DNA from: Phycisphaerae bacterium | GTDB taxonomy: Bacteria > Planctomycetota > Phycisphaerae > Sedimentisphaerales > SG8-4 | Direction: 5' to 3' | Length of the DNA stretch: 39,443 bases | NCBI GenBank assembly: GCA_030603035.1 | Contig: JAUVYQ010000006.1 | Coordinates: 1-39,443 of the forward strand | Shown: piece after piece, positions 23,085 to 30,980 of the stretch | Numbering within the stretch: the stretch's first letter is position 1 | Layout of the letters: every line of letters begins with the position of its first letter | Program-made: the position numbers and the translations under genes | The notes under the pieces: generated by a model | Seen by the model: only the letters and a program-made list of their open reading frames with translations | Told to the model about the DNA's origin: nothing | Databases searched by the model: none

Positions 23085-23753
23085 ATGAGCTACATTGTAT
23101 CATGGAGCGGGGGCAAAGACAGTGCGTTAGCTCTTCATGAACTTGCGAAAACCAAAAACTATGAAGTAGTGTCCCTGCTGACAACGATAACCGAGGACTA
23201 CCACAGAACCAGCATACACGGCCTGCGGCAGATTTTGCTCGAGCGACAAGCCCAATCGCTGGGTCTTGCTCTGGAGAAAGTGTTCATTTCAAAGAACACT
23301 TCCAACGAAGAATATGAGTCTAAAATGCGAGAGGTTCTGGCAAAGTATCTGACGGCCGGCATATCCTCGGTAGTTTTCGGAGACATCTTTTTGGAAGATG
23401 TAAGGAAACACCGAGAGGAAAAACTATCGGAAATAGGAATGAGGGCGATATTTCCTATATGGGAAAGGGACACTACTGAACTTGCCCGTACCTTTATAGA
23501 TTCGGGATTCAAGGCCGTTATTATCTGCGTTGACTCGAACGTTCTTGACAAAATGTTTGTGGGCAGGGTCTTTGATGAGCAGTTTTTATCCGAAATTCCT
23601 TCTACCGTTGACCCTTGTGGTGAGAACGGAGAATTTCATTCATTTGTATATGATGGGCCGATATTCGGCGAGAGGATATTACATACAATAGGGGAAGTTG
23701 TTTTAAGAGAAAACCGTTTTTACTATTGTGACTTGATACCTCTTCAAAATTAG
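23085..23753 (+). CDS. Dph6-like PP-loop ATP pyrophosphatase
   Basis: The 222-residue protein belongs to the ATP-PPase (PP-loop) family of diphthine-ammonia ligase (COG2102-like). The nucleotide loop SWSGGKDSALALHEL is at 6-20, and the later HGLRQILLERQAQSLGL, SSVVFGDIFLEDVRKHREEK and DPCGENGEFHSFVYDGP are family signatures. Bacteria make no diphthamide, so the bacterial role differs and is unknown. It lies 82 bases after the prepilin gene on the same strand, in the riboswitch-led cluster; AAGGAAGGTAAGG upstream gives a ribosome binding site. I recall related PP-loop genes in B12 loci of other bacteria, but this is memory, not a search. Confidence 0.9.
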   Translation: MSYIVSWSGGKDSALALHELAKTKNYEVVSLLTTITEDYHRTSIHGLRQILLERQAQSLGLALEKVFISKNTSNEEYESKMREVLAKYLTAGISSVVFGDIFLEDVRKHREEKLSEIGMRAIFPIWERDTTELARTFIDSGFKAVIICVDSNVLDKMFVGRVFDEQFLSEIPSTVDPCGENGEFHSFVYDGPIFGERILHTIGEVVLRENRFYYCDLIPLQN

Positions 23754-23791
23754 TATTTGTCCGGCCTGCCGAACCCCATATAATTGGCGGT

Positions 23792-24550
23792 GTGGATAAG
23801 CTAAAATTAAAACAATCTGCTACCTTTGCTTTGCAAAGTTTAAATCAGCTTTTATGGCCTGCGGTTTGTATAAACTGTAAGCGGAGCATTTGCGAAACCG
23901 ATAAGAGTCTGTGCAAAAATTGCTGGGGCGAGCTTCTGGCCTGTACAGGCGGCGATTACTGCCCGCGCTGCGGCAAAGACGCCAGCAGATACGGCATCCT
24001 TGAGGGGGTCTGTCCCGATTGCCAGGGCAAAAAAATATATTTCGACCGGATAGCGAGAGGTGGCGTTTATAAAGAGGCCTTACAAAAAATGATACTGTCC
24101 TTTAAGAAAGGGCGGACAGAACTGGATTTGACGTTAGGTTTTTTGGCCAATTCTGCACTGCAGGGCGGCGGCTTTGTAAACGCAATAGAATTTTTCGTCC
24201 CTGTCCCGCTGCACTGGTCGCGGCGATTGGTTCGCGGCTACAATCAATCTTTAGTTTTAGCTAAGAAATTAAAGCACCCATCAGCGAAAATCAATACAGA
24301 CCTTGTTCGAATACGCTATACCAAGACACAACCAGGAGGTGTGGCAAATGCCGCCGCGCGTGCCAGGAACGTTGCGGGTGCCTTTGCTGTTCGCTACGGA
24401 CATAAACTTGCCGGGCGAAAGATTTGTCTTGTCGATGATATAAAAACAACCGGTGCAACGTTAAACGAGTGTGCAAGGACATTAAAAGAGGCGGGCGCTT
24501 CAGAAGTCTTCGCATTGGTTCTTGCCGTCGCGGGGCAAAAGGTTAGCTAA
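23792..24550 (+). CDS. comF: ComF-family phosphoribosyltransferase-like protein
   Basis: The 252-residue protein has the ComF layout. An N-terminal zinc segment holds two CxxC pairs (CINCKRSIC, then YCPRCGKD and CPDCQGK). A type I phosphoribosyltransferase domain follows, with VPVPLHWSRRLVRGYNQS and the PRPP loop ICLVDDIKTTGATLNECART. Members are tied to DNA uptake or nucleotide salvage. It starts at GTG 23792, 38 bases after the Dph6-like gene, so it could belong to the same transcript. No other competence gene is in the window. Confidence 0.93.
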   Translation: MDKLKLKQSATFALQSLNQLLWPAVCINCKRSICETDKSLCKNCWGELLACTGGDYCPRCGKDASRYGILEGVCPDCQGKKIYFDRIARGGVYKEALQKMILSFKKGRTELDLTLGFLANSALQGGGFVNAIEFFVPVPLHWSRRLVRGYNQSLVLAKKLKHPSAKINTDLVRIRYTKTQPGGVANAAARARNVAGAFAVRYGHKLAGRKICLVDDIKTTGATLNECARTLKEAGASEVFALVLAVAGQKVS

Positions 24551-24560
24551 TTGAGTGTTG

Positions 24561-24634
24561 TTTAGCCGTTGTCGGCACGACAATGGTGTTGATATTATTA
24601 CATCGAAAGTCGCCGTTCCGGCGACTGCTAAACA
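24561..24634. repeat. Two inverted palindromic repeats (TTTAGCC family)
   Basis: GTTTAGCCGTTGTCGGCACG, then ACAATG, lies head-to-head with CGCCGTTCCGGCGACTGCTA, then AAC. Each has its own hairpin (TTGTCG/CGACAA and GTCGCCG/CGGCGAC) flanked by GTTTAGC. Together they also form an outer stem (GTTTAGC/GCTAAAC). They separate the converging comF and regulator genes and could act as a bidirectional terminator. Confidence 0.7.
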
Positions 24635-24646
24635 GTAGAGAATTTG

Positions 24647-25423
24647 CTACAGTTTTTCGTATTTTATTATGGCACGGTATAGGCCGTTGATGCGTTTGCC
24701 GTCGATGATTATGGGGGAGTATTTTTCGTTTCTCGGCTGGAGTCGGACTTTGTTGTCCGGCTCAAAGAAGACCCTTTTAAAGCTCGTCTCGTGCGGCATT
24801 GCAAAACGAATGAAGCAGTCGTCGCCATTGTGCACCTCGGCAGCGGGCGAGAAAATCACAATGTCACCCTCTCGGAACTTCGGCTCCATCGAATCACCGA
24901 CAACGCGGACGGCAAAAGCGTTGGGGTCGTGCAAATCCGGACAGCGAACGTAATCGTCGGCTACGCCCACGGGATAGTCCAAATCGTTGAAATCGCTGGG
25001 ATAGCCGGCTGCAACTTTGTTTATCACCGGCACCAGCCGACCAGCCGCCAGAGAGGCACCGGCCTGCTCGACGTCCAATTCGCTCTGGGCAAGAAGTGTA
25101 TCGAGCTGGCTTGCATCGGTTTTTTTGTGCATCAGATTTTTGATAAACTGTCGCAATTTCTGGTTCTCGGCCTCGGCAGATTCGTATTCCTGACGAACAT
25201 CGGAGGGAAGCCCTTCTATATGAGCGATGTGCAGCAGCAGACCCGGCTCAAACTCGAGCATCTTTTCGAGCTTTCTTAACAACCCATCGCCGGGCGGGTT
25301 TTTCACCTTGCCGGTTTCAATGGTGGACAGGTACGGCTTGGAAAAGCCAATGCGACTGCTGACCTCGTCCAGCGTCAGATTCAACCGCTCGCGTCTTTTT
25401 CTTATTATCTGGCCTAATGACAT
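24647..25423 (-). CDS. XRE-family regulator with S24 (LexA/CI-like) peptidase domain
   Basis: The 258-residue repressor begins with a helix-turn-helix (about 5-60, LGQIIRKRRERLNLTLDEVS, then SKPYLSTIETG). A coiled linker (70-125) follows, then a self-cleaving S24 domain. The cleavage site is AAG in VAAGYPSDF, the nucleophile serine lies in VVGDSMEPKFREGD and the lysine in TSFKRVFFE, so autocleavage should work. Family members respond to RecA filaments or other signals. No phage genes or LexA targets are near, so its regulon is unknown. The length exceeds E. coli LexA because of the linker. Confidence 0.93.
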   Translation of the reverse strand: MSLGQIIRKRRERLNLTLDEVSSRIGFSKPYLSTIETGKVKNPPGDGLLRKLEKMLEFEPGLLLHIAHIEGLPSDVRQEYESAEAENQKLRQFIKNLMHKKTDASQLDTLLAQSELDVEQAGASLAAGRLVPVINKVAAGYPSDFNDLDYPVGVADDYVRCPDLHDPNAFAVRVVGDSMEPKFREGDIVIFSPAAEVHNGDDCFIRFAMPHETSFKRVFFEPDNKVRLQPRNEKYSPIIIDGKRINGLYRAIIKYEKL

Positions 25424-25489
25424 AGCAACTTCAAATTATATTACTTTTTCGCCGGACTGCAAGAAAACTTCAATCATAGCAGCAAATTT

Positions 25490-26272
25490 CTACGGCTTGC
25501 ACATCTTGCAGGGCCTTTTGCCGGCTTCTATCGCTTCGTTTCTGCTGTTGTAACCCACGAGATTTGCCGGCTTGATTCTCTTTGCCCAGCGGCACTCGGG
25601 CTTGTGGAAGACCTTGCTGTTCTTCGATGCGATATATTTGTATTCGGCGACTATGGGCTTTGTATCTGGTTTGGTCAGCTTTTCCGGTTTGACAGTGATG
25701 TCGTTAGGAGCAGACGGCCGAGTGCCGGGCGGATTGGCTATAGAGTAAGCGTGAATAAAGGCTTCGATTTGCTGCAGCACCGTATCGGTAACTTTGGCAG
25801 GCATATTTTTTACCGATATTGCCTGCATTGGTGAGCCGCTCTTCCAGACATCAGCCTTTATAGTCCAGGAAGAATCCTTCGCCAAATAAACTGCTCTGGC
25901 CAACGATGTTTGAATACCGAGCACATACTGTTGCGAATCTTTGAGCTTGAGGATATCTACATAAACTCGAAGTTCTCCTGTGCTTAAAATATTACCCGCG
26001 ATTCCACGGATTGTTTGGATACCCGCTTTGTTGAGTTTGTTCTTCACCTTCTCTTCGAGTTCTCTCCAGAATAAGTCTTTGCTGTTCGGCTCTGAATCGG
26101 GTGGAACAATAATGACATACAGTTGCGCTATCCCAGAAAGGGCCGGGTTGGCCCGGCCAATCAGTATGGGCCAGCTATCTTCGGGCAAGGGCAGCTCCAT
26201 TTCGGCCAGGACAGGGACGCATAAAATTCCAGTAATAACCGCCAAAATGAGATAATGCTTTTTGGTTTTCAT
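25490..26272 (-). CDS. Secreted protein with C-terminal Ada-like zinc domain
   Basis: The 260-residue protein has a Sec signal peptide (about 1-23, KKHYLILAVITGILCVPVLA). The middle part (about 25-200) is an unassigned domain, rich in strands, with YVDILKLKDSQQYVLGIQTS. The end reads KVFHKPECRWAKRIKPANLV and then GKRPCKMCKP. That C-(x)n-C-x2-C pattern matches the Ada metal-binding domain often attached to exported planctomycete proteins. The function is unknown. It is divergent from nothing close and probably monocistronic; a 7-nt array lies upstream of its start. Confidence 0.75.
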   Translation of the reverse strand: MKTKKHYLILAVITGILCVPVLAEMELPLPEDSWPILIGRANPALSGIAQLYVIIVPPDSEPNSKDLFWRELEEKVKNKLNKAGIQTIRGIAGNILSTGELRVYVDILKLKDSQQYVLGIQTSLARAVYLAKDSSWTIKADVWKSGSPMQAISVKNMPAKVTDTVLQQIEAFIHAYSIANPPGTRPSAPNDITVKPEKLTKPDTKPIVAEYKYIASKNSKVFHKPECRWAKRIKPANLVGYNSRNEAIEAGKRPCKMCKP

Positions 26273-26288
26273 AATTTCGCTTCCTCGG

Positions 26289-26323
26289 TTTTTAACTTTT
26301 ACCTTTTTACTTTTACCTTTCTT
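26289..26323 (+). repeat. Degenerate 7-nt tandem array
   Basis: The units TTTTTAA, CTTTTAC, CTTTTTA, CTTTTAC and CTTTCTT fill the gap between two minus-strand genes, ending 4 bases from the mutase stop. Confidence 0.8.
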
Positions 26324-26326
26324 ATG

Positions 26327-27697
26327 TCATACGGGCTTGCCGAGCTTTTGCTCGATTTCGGACAGTTTGTAGTCGAGCAGCTCTTTGCTCTTTGCCTCTA
26401 TGTTCAGTCGCAGCAGAGGTTCGGTATTGCTCGGGCGACAATTAAACCACCAGTCTTTATACCTGACAGTAACGCCGTCCAGGTGGTCGATTTGGCCGTC
26501 TCTGTATCTTCTTTCAAGCTCATCCATTTTGGTTTGCTTATCATCCACCTTGAAGTTCACCTCGCCGCTGCTGTAGTATCTCCGCAGCGGCTCGATGAGC
26601 TTGCTTACGGCAACTCCGGCGTCACTGACAATGTTCAATATGTGCACCAGTGTAATCAATCCTGAATCGGCGTAGTAGTTGTCGCGATAATAGAAGTGTC
26701 CGGAAAGCTCTCCGCCGAATATAGCGTGCGAATCCCGCAGGGCCTTCTTTATAAAAGCGTGTCCGACTCGTTCTCTGCGCGGCGTGCCGCCATTTTTGAT
26801 AATCTCTTCGACAACCACCCAACTGCTGCGTAAATCATAAACGACCGTTGACTTCGGTTCCTTCTTTAAGAAATAGGGCACCATCAAGGCCGTCAGCAGG
26901 TCGCAGCCAATAGTAGCACCTTTCTCATCAACCATCGTCAATCTGTCTGCGTCACCGTCGAAGCAAAGTCCGAAATCACACTTTTTTCTTTTTACCGCTG
27001 CTTTTACCTGAGTCAGGTTTTCTTCAACGAGGGGGTTCGGCTCATGTTTGAATTTCCCTGTATGCGCAAAGTTAAGCTCGATTATTTCTATCGGCAAATC
27101 GCCGAAAATCGCCGGCAGCATCTTGCCGGCCATTCCGTTTGAAGCGTCAACGACAATTTTCAGCGGTCTTATATTCGGCTGGAGAAACTTCAGCACGTGA
27201 TTTTTGTATTCGGCGGTCAAATCATATTTCTTTACCAAGCCGGTAACTTTACCTTTGGTATGAAGCAAGGCCATTGCGATATGCTCTATATCCTTCAAGC
27301 CGGTATCGATACCGACCGGCTTGGCCTCCAGGCCGGATATCTTGAAGCCGTTATACTTGGCCGGGTTATGCGAGGCTGTAACCTGCATACCTCCGCAGGT
27401 GCCCAGATGATTGATTGCAAAATACATCTGCGGCGTATCAATCATTCCAATATCAATCACATTTATATCGGCGGAATTAATTCCTTTTATAAGGGCACGT
27501 GCTATCGCTTCGCTGTGCGTCCTCATATCCCGACCAACGCACAGTGCGTTAGCATTGGCCTGGCCTCGCTCATAGCCGCGAAGCAGAGACGGCAAAAATC
27601 GTGCGGCCGCACAGCCGATTTTCCAGGCATCTTCTTCGTCAATCTGGTCGGGGTAAACGCCTCTTATATCGTATGCCTTGAATATTGCAGGGTCCAT
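26327..27697 (-). CDS. Phosphomannomutase/phosphoglucomutase
   Basis: The 456-residue enzyme of the alpha-D-phosphohexomutase family interconverts hexose 1- and 6-phosphates for polysaccharide and nucleotide-sugar supply. The catalytic serine is in QVTASHNPAKYNGFK, the metal loop is FDGDADRLTMVD, the sugar loop is GGELSGHFYYRDNYYADSG, and the phosphate loop is RPSNTEPLLRLN. All four domains are complete. I chose ATG 27697 (MDPAIFKAYDIRG) because AGGAG lies 8 bases upstream. The frame stays open to 27778, but that part is encoded by a 7-nt array. Confidence 0.96.
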   Translation of the reverse strand: MDPAIFKAYDIRGVYPDQIDEEDAWKIGCAAARFLPSLLRGYERGQANANALCVGRDMRTHSEAIARALIKGINSADINVIDIGMIDTPQMYFAINHLGTCGGMQVTASHNPAKYNGFKISGLEAKPVGIDTGLKDIEHIAMALLHTKGKVTGLVKKYDLTAEYKNHVLKFLQPNIRPLKIVVDASNGMAGKMLPAIFGDLPIEIIELNFAHTGKFKHEPNPLVEENLTQVKAAVKRKKCDFGLCFDGDADRLTMVDEKGATIGCDLLTALMVPYFLKKEPKSTVVYDLRSSWVVVEEIIKNGGTPRRERVGHAFIKKALRDSHAIFGGELSGHFYYRDNYYADSGLITLVHILNIVSDAGVAVSKLIEPLRRYYSSGEVNFKVDDKQTKMDELERRYRDGQIDHLDGVTVRYKDWWFNCRPSNTEPLLRLNIEAKSKELLDYKLSEIEQKLGKPV

Positions 27698-27711
27698 CTT
27701 GGAGACTCCTA

Positions 27712-27759
27712 TAGCGTTTAGCGTATAGTTTTTTCTTCCTATCCGCCATCCGCTATTTG
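27712..27759 (+). repeat. Two facing 7-nt arrays of the TAGCGTT type
   Basis: TAGCGTT, TAGCGTA, TAGTTTT is followed by CTATCCG, CCATCCG, CTATTTG (reverse complement CGGATAG type). The combination forms an imperfect inverted repeat upstream of the mutase gene. Confidence 0.7.
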
Positions 27760-27820
27760 GTACTATACACCCTCCCAAGTCGAAATGTCAACAAAGAATG
27801 CACGGGCGGGCGGGATGGCC

Positions 27821-28522
27821 TTAATTGGCGATGTAAATCAGGTAAAGGCCGCCAAGGATAACCAATAGGCCGCATATACTTTTGATTATGATAGTTGCCC
27901 TGGATTTCTCGTTCCAGTTCATATAGCGTTGAACAAGCTCGGTGGAGGTTCCCGCCAGGACGATGACCGAGCAATGGCCCAGGCCATAAACTATGAGCAG
28001 GGAAATTCCATATAAAAGCTTTGTTGAAGCCACTTTGAAGGTTACTCCGAGCATAGGTGCCATATAGGCAAAAGTACAAGGTCCCAGGGCGATGCCGAAG
28101 ACCAATCCGAGGATGAAAGCGGCGAGCAGGCCCCTGCGTTTCATACCTACCCGGCCCGGCGCCGACCAGGGCATCGGAATTACGCCCAAAAGATGCAGTC
28201 CGACAGCGAAAAAAATTATGGCAACAAAATAATTTCCGTATCGCCCGACATCGCCCAGCATTCGACCGGCAGCAGCGGTAATTGCACCGATACCGGCAAT
28301 GGTAATGAGTATGCCGACAGCAAATAGTGTGGATATGTAAAAAGCTCGCCGAGTTGAGATATGTCCCTGCTCGTCAATGAAGCCGACAATCAAAGGAATA
28401 CTCGCCAGGTGACACGGACTAAGCAGAATACTAAGTATGCCCCAAATGAATGCGGCACATAATTTAACAATCGGCGGAGAACTTTCAACTGCATGCGTCA
28501 ACGTCTCAAAAAGTTCCGGCAT
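27821..28522 (-). CDS. CcdA-like thiol:disulfide transmembrane protein
   Basis: The 233-residue, six-helix membrane protein is of the CcdA/DsbD-core family. It passes electrons from cytoplasmic thioredoxin to outside thiol proteins. The redox cysteines are in LLSPCHLASIPLIVGFI (first half) and ALGPCTFAYMAPML (second half), the paired S/G-P-C motifs. It is the last gene of the ArsR-led operon, 18 bases after the thioredoxin gene, and would recharge that membrane-bound thioredoxin. Length and topology are normal. Confidence 0.9.
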   Translation of the reverse strand: MPELFETLTHAVESSPPIVKLCAAFIWGILSILLSPCHLASIPLIVGFIDEQGHISTRRAFYISTLFAVGILITIAGIGAITAAAGRMLGDVGRYGNYFVAIIFFAVGLHLLGVIPMPWSAPGRVGMKRRGLLAAFILGLVFGIALGPCTFAYMAPMLGVTFKVASTKLLYGISLLIVYGLGHCSVIVLAGTSTELVQRYMNWNEKSRATIIIKSICGLLVILGGLYLIYIAN

Positions 28523-28540
28523 AATTCACTGACTCCCGGT

Positions 28541-28951
28541 TTATTTTGTTTTTTCCAGTTTGACGCCGAGTTCCTTCCACCTGGTGAGTATATCATCCTT
28601 GGACATAAAGCCCTCATGCCGGAAAAGCTCTTTGCCGCTGCTGTTATAAAAAATCTGCGTGGGTATTAACCGAATTCCATATTCTCTACCAGCTTCGGGA
28701 TTTTCCCAAACGTCGATGAACTCAACTTTGAAAACACCTTCGTATTCAGACTTAAGCTCATCGAGTATCGGAGCCATCATTTTACAGGGGATGCATTTTT
28801 TCGCTCCGAGGTCAACCAGTCGCGGCATTGCTTTGGTGTGAATATCGTCTTGCATGACCAGGGCTGGGGGCATTCTTTGCTTTAGAATAATTACGATGCA
28901 GACAGCGAGCACTAACACTGCCACAATAGTGATTTTTGTCAGCTTACCCAT
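28541..28951 (-). CDS. Membrane-anchored thioredoxin-like protein
   Basis: The 136-residue protein has an N-terminal membrane anchor (about 5-24, ITIVAVLVLAVCIVIILK) and a thioredoxin fold. The active site is KKCIPCKMMAPIL, CIPC instead of CGPC. The cis-proline is in IRLIPTQIFY, with VEFIDVWENPEAGREYGIR before it. It is likely a periplasmic-side thiol reductant or oxidant partner of the neighbouring CcdA. It lies in the operon between the small thioredoxin and CcdA. Confidence 0.9.
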   Translation of the reverse strand: MGKLTKITIVAVLVLAVCIVIILKQRMPPALVMQDDIHTKAMPRLVDLGAKKCIPCKMMAPILDELKSEYEGVFKVEFIDVWENPEAGREYGIRLIPTQIFYNSSGKELFRHEGFMSKDDILTRWKELGVKLEKTK

Positions 28952-28999
28952 ATTTGACCGAACCTTTCAATTTCTGTGTTCTTGTTAAAACAGCCCGGA

Positions 29000-29233
29000 C
29001 TATGCGAGCATCTTCTTTATTTCATCCGGCGATGGGACTTTTCCTACCACTTTGACCTGGCCGTCAACAGCCAGGGCTGGCGTCATCATCACGCCAAATT
29101 TCATAATATCATTTATGTCCGTTACCTTCTCCAATGTGTATTCGATGCCCAACTGTTTTGCTGCCGTCTCTGTGTTTTCCGCCAGCTTCTTACACTTGGA
29201 ACATCCCGTACCAAGAATTTGTAACTTTTTCAT
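29000..29233 (-). CDS. Small redox-active thioredoxin-fold protein
   Basis: The 77-residue protein belongs to the redox-active disulfide protein 2 family, often encoded next to COG0701 permeases. The active site is GTGCSKCKKL (C-x2-C at 10-13), and the cis-Pro loop is VMMTPALAVDGQVKVVGKVP. It is cytoplasmic, with no signal peptide. The gene follows the permease by 15 bases (AGGTC at the ribosome binding site), so they are co-transcribed. It could pass electrons to or sense thiols for the permease. Confidence 0.93.
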   Translation of the reverse strand: MKKLQILGTGCSKCKKLAENTETAAKQLGIEYTLEKVTDINDIMKFGVMMTPALAVDGQVKVVGKVPSPDEIKKMLA

Positions 29234-29248
29234 AATTGACCTCCCGAT

Positions 29249-30565
29249 TTATCCCCAAAACACGCCGAAGAACATCCCGACGATTGTGGACATCACGACT
29301 ACCAGTATGATAAAAACGAGCGTCTTGCGATTTCCCATTATCTTCCTGATTACAAGGATGTTTGGCAATGACAGGGCCGGGCCAGCGAGCAACAGTGCCA
29401 GGACCGGACCTTTGTGCATGCCGAGCTTCATCAGGGCCTGCGTGATGGGAATCTCGGTAAGCGTGGCGAAGTACCAGAAAGTGCCAATGACGCTGGCTAC
29501 GAGGTTGCTTCGCAGAGTGTTGTCGCCTACCCACTGTGCGACCTGCTTTTCGGGCAGCAAAACGCTCACGAATCCGACGACGAACACCCCGCCGTACAGC
29601 AGCGGCACGAGCAGCTTGGTGAACTGCCAGGTGTTGTGCATCCATTCGCGGATTTCCTCTGGCTGGAACCATCGCCAGGCCATAATGACAACCGCCAGCG
29701 CCATCAGTCCCGACAGATACCAGCGGATGTGGTAGACGGTAAGTACCCAGGTCTTGCGCTCCTGCATTTCGGCAATCTCGGTTTTAGGTAACATTATCTT
29801 ATCGCCGGTCTTTTCCGAGCCGAGGTTTTCCTCGAGTTGAAAACGAACGGTATCCTTCGTCTCATGAATGACGACGGCCTTGAACTCTCGGCCGTCAGTT
29901 GTTTTCACAACGACATTGCCGGGGTTGAACCAGTCGCTGAACACAAGAAACAAAATCATACAGGCGAGGTAGAGAGCCGTCTTAGCAATATGGCGACGGG
30001 GCTTTTCGGGCTCGGGCATCTGGAGGGCGGCTTCGGCCTTTATCCGCTCGCCTTTGCGAAATACTGTCACCATCAGCAGACCGATGACCACGGCAAACAC
30101 TATAGCCCCGACAGCCCGTGCAACACCGATGGATAAACCCAGAACACGGGCGCTCAAAAAAATAGCAAGAACGTTTATTGCCGGTCCTGAGTACAAGAAG
30201 GCCGAGGCCGGCCCGAGACCGGCGCCAAGCTGATAGATGCCGGCGAACATCGGCAGCACGCTGCAGGAGCAAACCGCCAAAATACACCCCGACACTGACG
30301 CCACGGCGTACGCCAGGACGGGGTTAGCGTTCGGACCGAGATAGCGCATTACCGAGGCTTTAGATAAAAACGTGATGATGGCTCCGGCAATGAACAGTGC
30401 AGGCACAACGCAGGCCAAAGTATGATTGCGCGCGTACCACTGAAGCAAGCGAAACGCTTCCTGAATCGCCTCCTGAATCTTAGGATTGCCCAGCGGCAGG
30501 GCGTAAGCCACAACGAAGATGGTGATGAGGGCAGCAAATATCTTCCATTCGGTTTTCCAGTTCAC
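29249..30565 (-). CDS. Permease of the DUF318/COG0701 (ArsP-like) family
   Basis: The 438-residue polytopic protein belongs to the family that includes ArsP, an exporter of trivalent methylarsenicals. The first half has SGCILAVCSCSVLPMFAGIY, with the cysteine cluster (C-x4-C-x-C) and SGPAINVLAI; the second half repeats the fold (LLAGPALSLPNILVIRKIMG). An unusual soluble insert (about 215-270, TTDGREFKAVVIHETKDTVR) lies between the halves. ArsR upstream and thiol proteins downstream fit metalloid or thiol-linked export, but the substrate is not proven by sequence. Confidence 0.9.
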   Translation of the reverse strand: MNWKTEWKIFAALITIFVVAYALPLGNPKIQEAIQEAFRLLQWYARNHTLACVVPALFIAGAIITFLSKASVMRYLGPNANPVLAYAVASVSGCILAVCSCSVLPMFAGIYQLGAGLGPASAFLYSGPAINVLAIFLSARVLGLSIGVARAVGAIVFAVVIGLLMVTVFRKGERIKAEAALQMPEPEKPRRHIAKTALYLACMILFLVFSDWFNPGNVVVKTTDGREFKAVVIHETKDTVRFQLEENLGSEKTGDKIMLPKTEIAEMQERKTWVLTVYHIRWYLSGLMALAVVIMAWRWFQPEEIREWMHNTWQFTKLLVPLLYGGVFVVGFVSVLLPEKQVAQWVGDNTLRSNLVASVIGTFWYFATLTEIPITQALMKLGMHKGPVLALLLAGPALSLPNILVIRKIMGNRKTLVFIILVVVMSTIVGMFFGVFWG

Positions 30566-30580
30566 AGCAAAACTCCCAAA

Positions 30581-30910
30581 CTACAGAGCGGCGAGCAGCC
30601 TTTCGTTATCTTTGGCCTGCCGCTTTAAGACGCCGGTTATGCACGAAAAGAAATCGAGAATACAGGGTGCCTTGAGCCGGTAGATGACCTTGAGGCCCTC
30701 TTTGTGATACTCCAGTATGCCGGCAGCAACCATCACCGAAAGATGCCGCGAAACGTTCGACCTTTCAGAGCCAATGTGCTCTGCAATATCACAGACACAT
30801 TGCTCACCATCTTTTAGAAAATCGATAATGGCGATTCGCAGCGGATGAGCCATCGCCTTGGCGATTTCCGCCTGCTTTTCAAATAATAACTGCTTTTTCT
30901 TGGTTAACAT
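30581..30910 (-). CDS. ArsR-family metal/redox-sensing repressor
   Basis: The 109-residue winged-helix regulator matches ArsR/SmtB proteins: HPLRIAIIDFLKDGEQCVCD followed by IAEHIGSERSNVSRHLSVMV for the HTH. A Cys pair (CVCD) lies in the recognition-side helix of As(III)-type sensors, and two more Cys (PCILDFFSC) lie near the end. It heads a five-gene minus-strand operon with 15-base gaps and likely represses it until metalloid or thiol stress removes it. GGAGATG lies 5 bases before the ATG. Confidence 0.93.
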   Translation of the reverse strand: MLTKKKQLLFEKQAEIAKAMAHPLRIAIIDFLKDGEQCVCDIAEHIGSERSNVSRHLSVMVAAGILEYHKEGLKVIYRLKAPCILDFFSCITGVLKRQAKDNERLLAAL

Positions 30911-30932
30911 CGCACATCTCCAACTAAATGAC

Positions 30933-30946
30933 TATATGATTATATA
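30933..30946 (-). promoter_or_regulatory. Candidate ArsR operator
   Basis: TATATGATTATATA, a perfect 5-bp inverted repeat with a 4-base centre, lies 23 bases upstream of the arsR start. ArsR/SmtB operators are short AT-rich palindromes, so it fits as the autoregulatory site and overlaps the likely promoter. Confidence 0.45.
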
Positions 30947-30980
30947 CTCACGTAATAACATAAGGTTCGAATAAAGTCAA

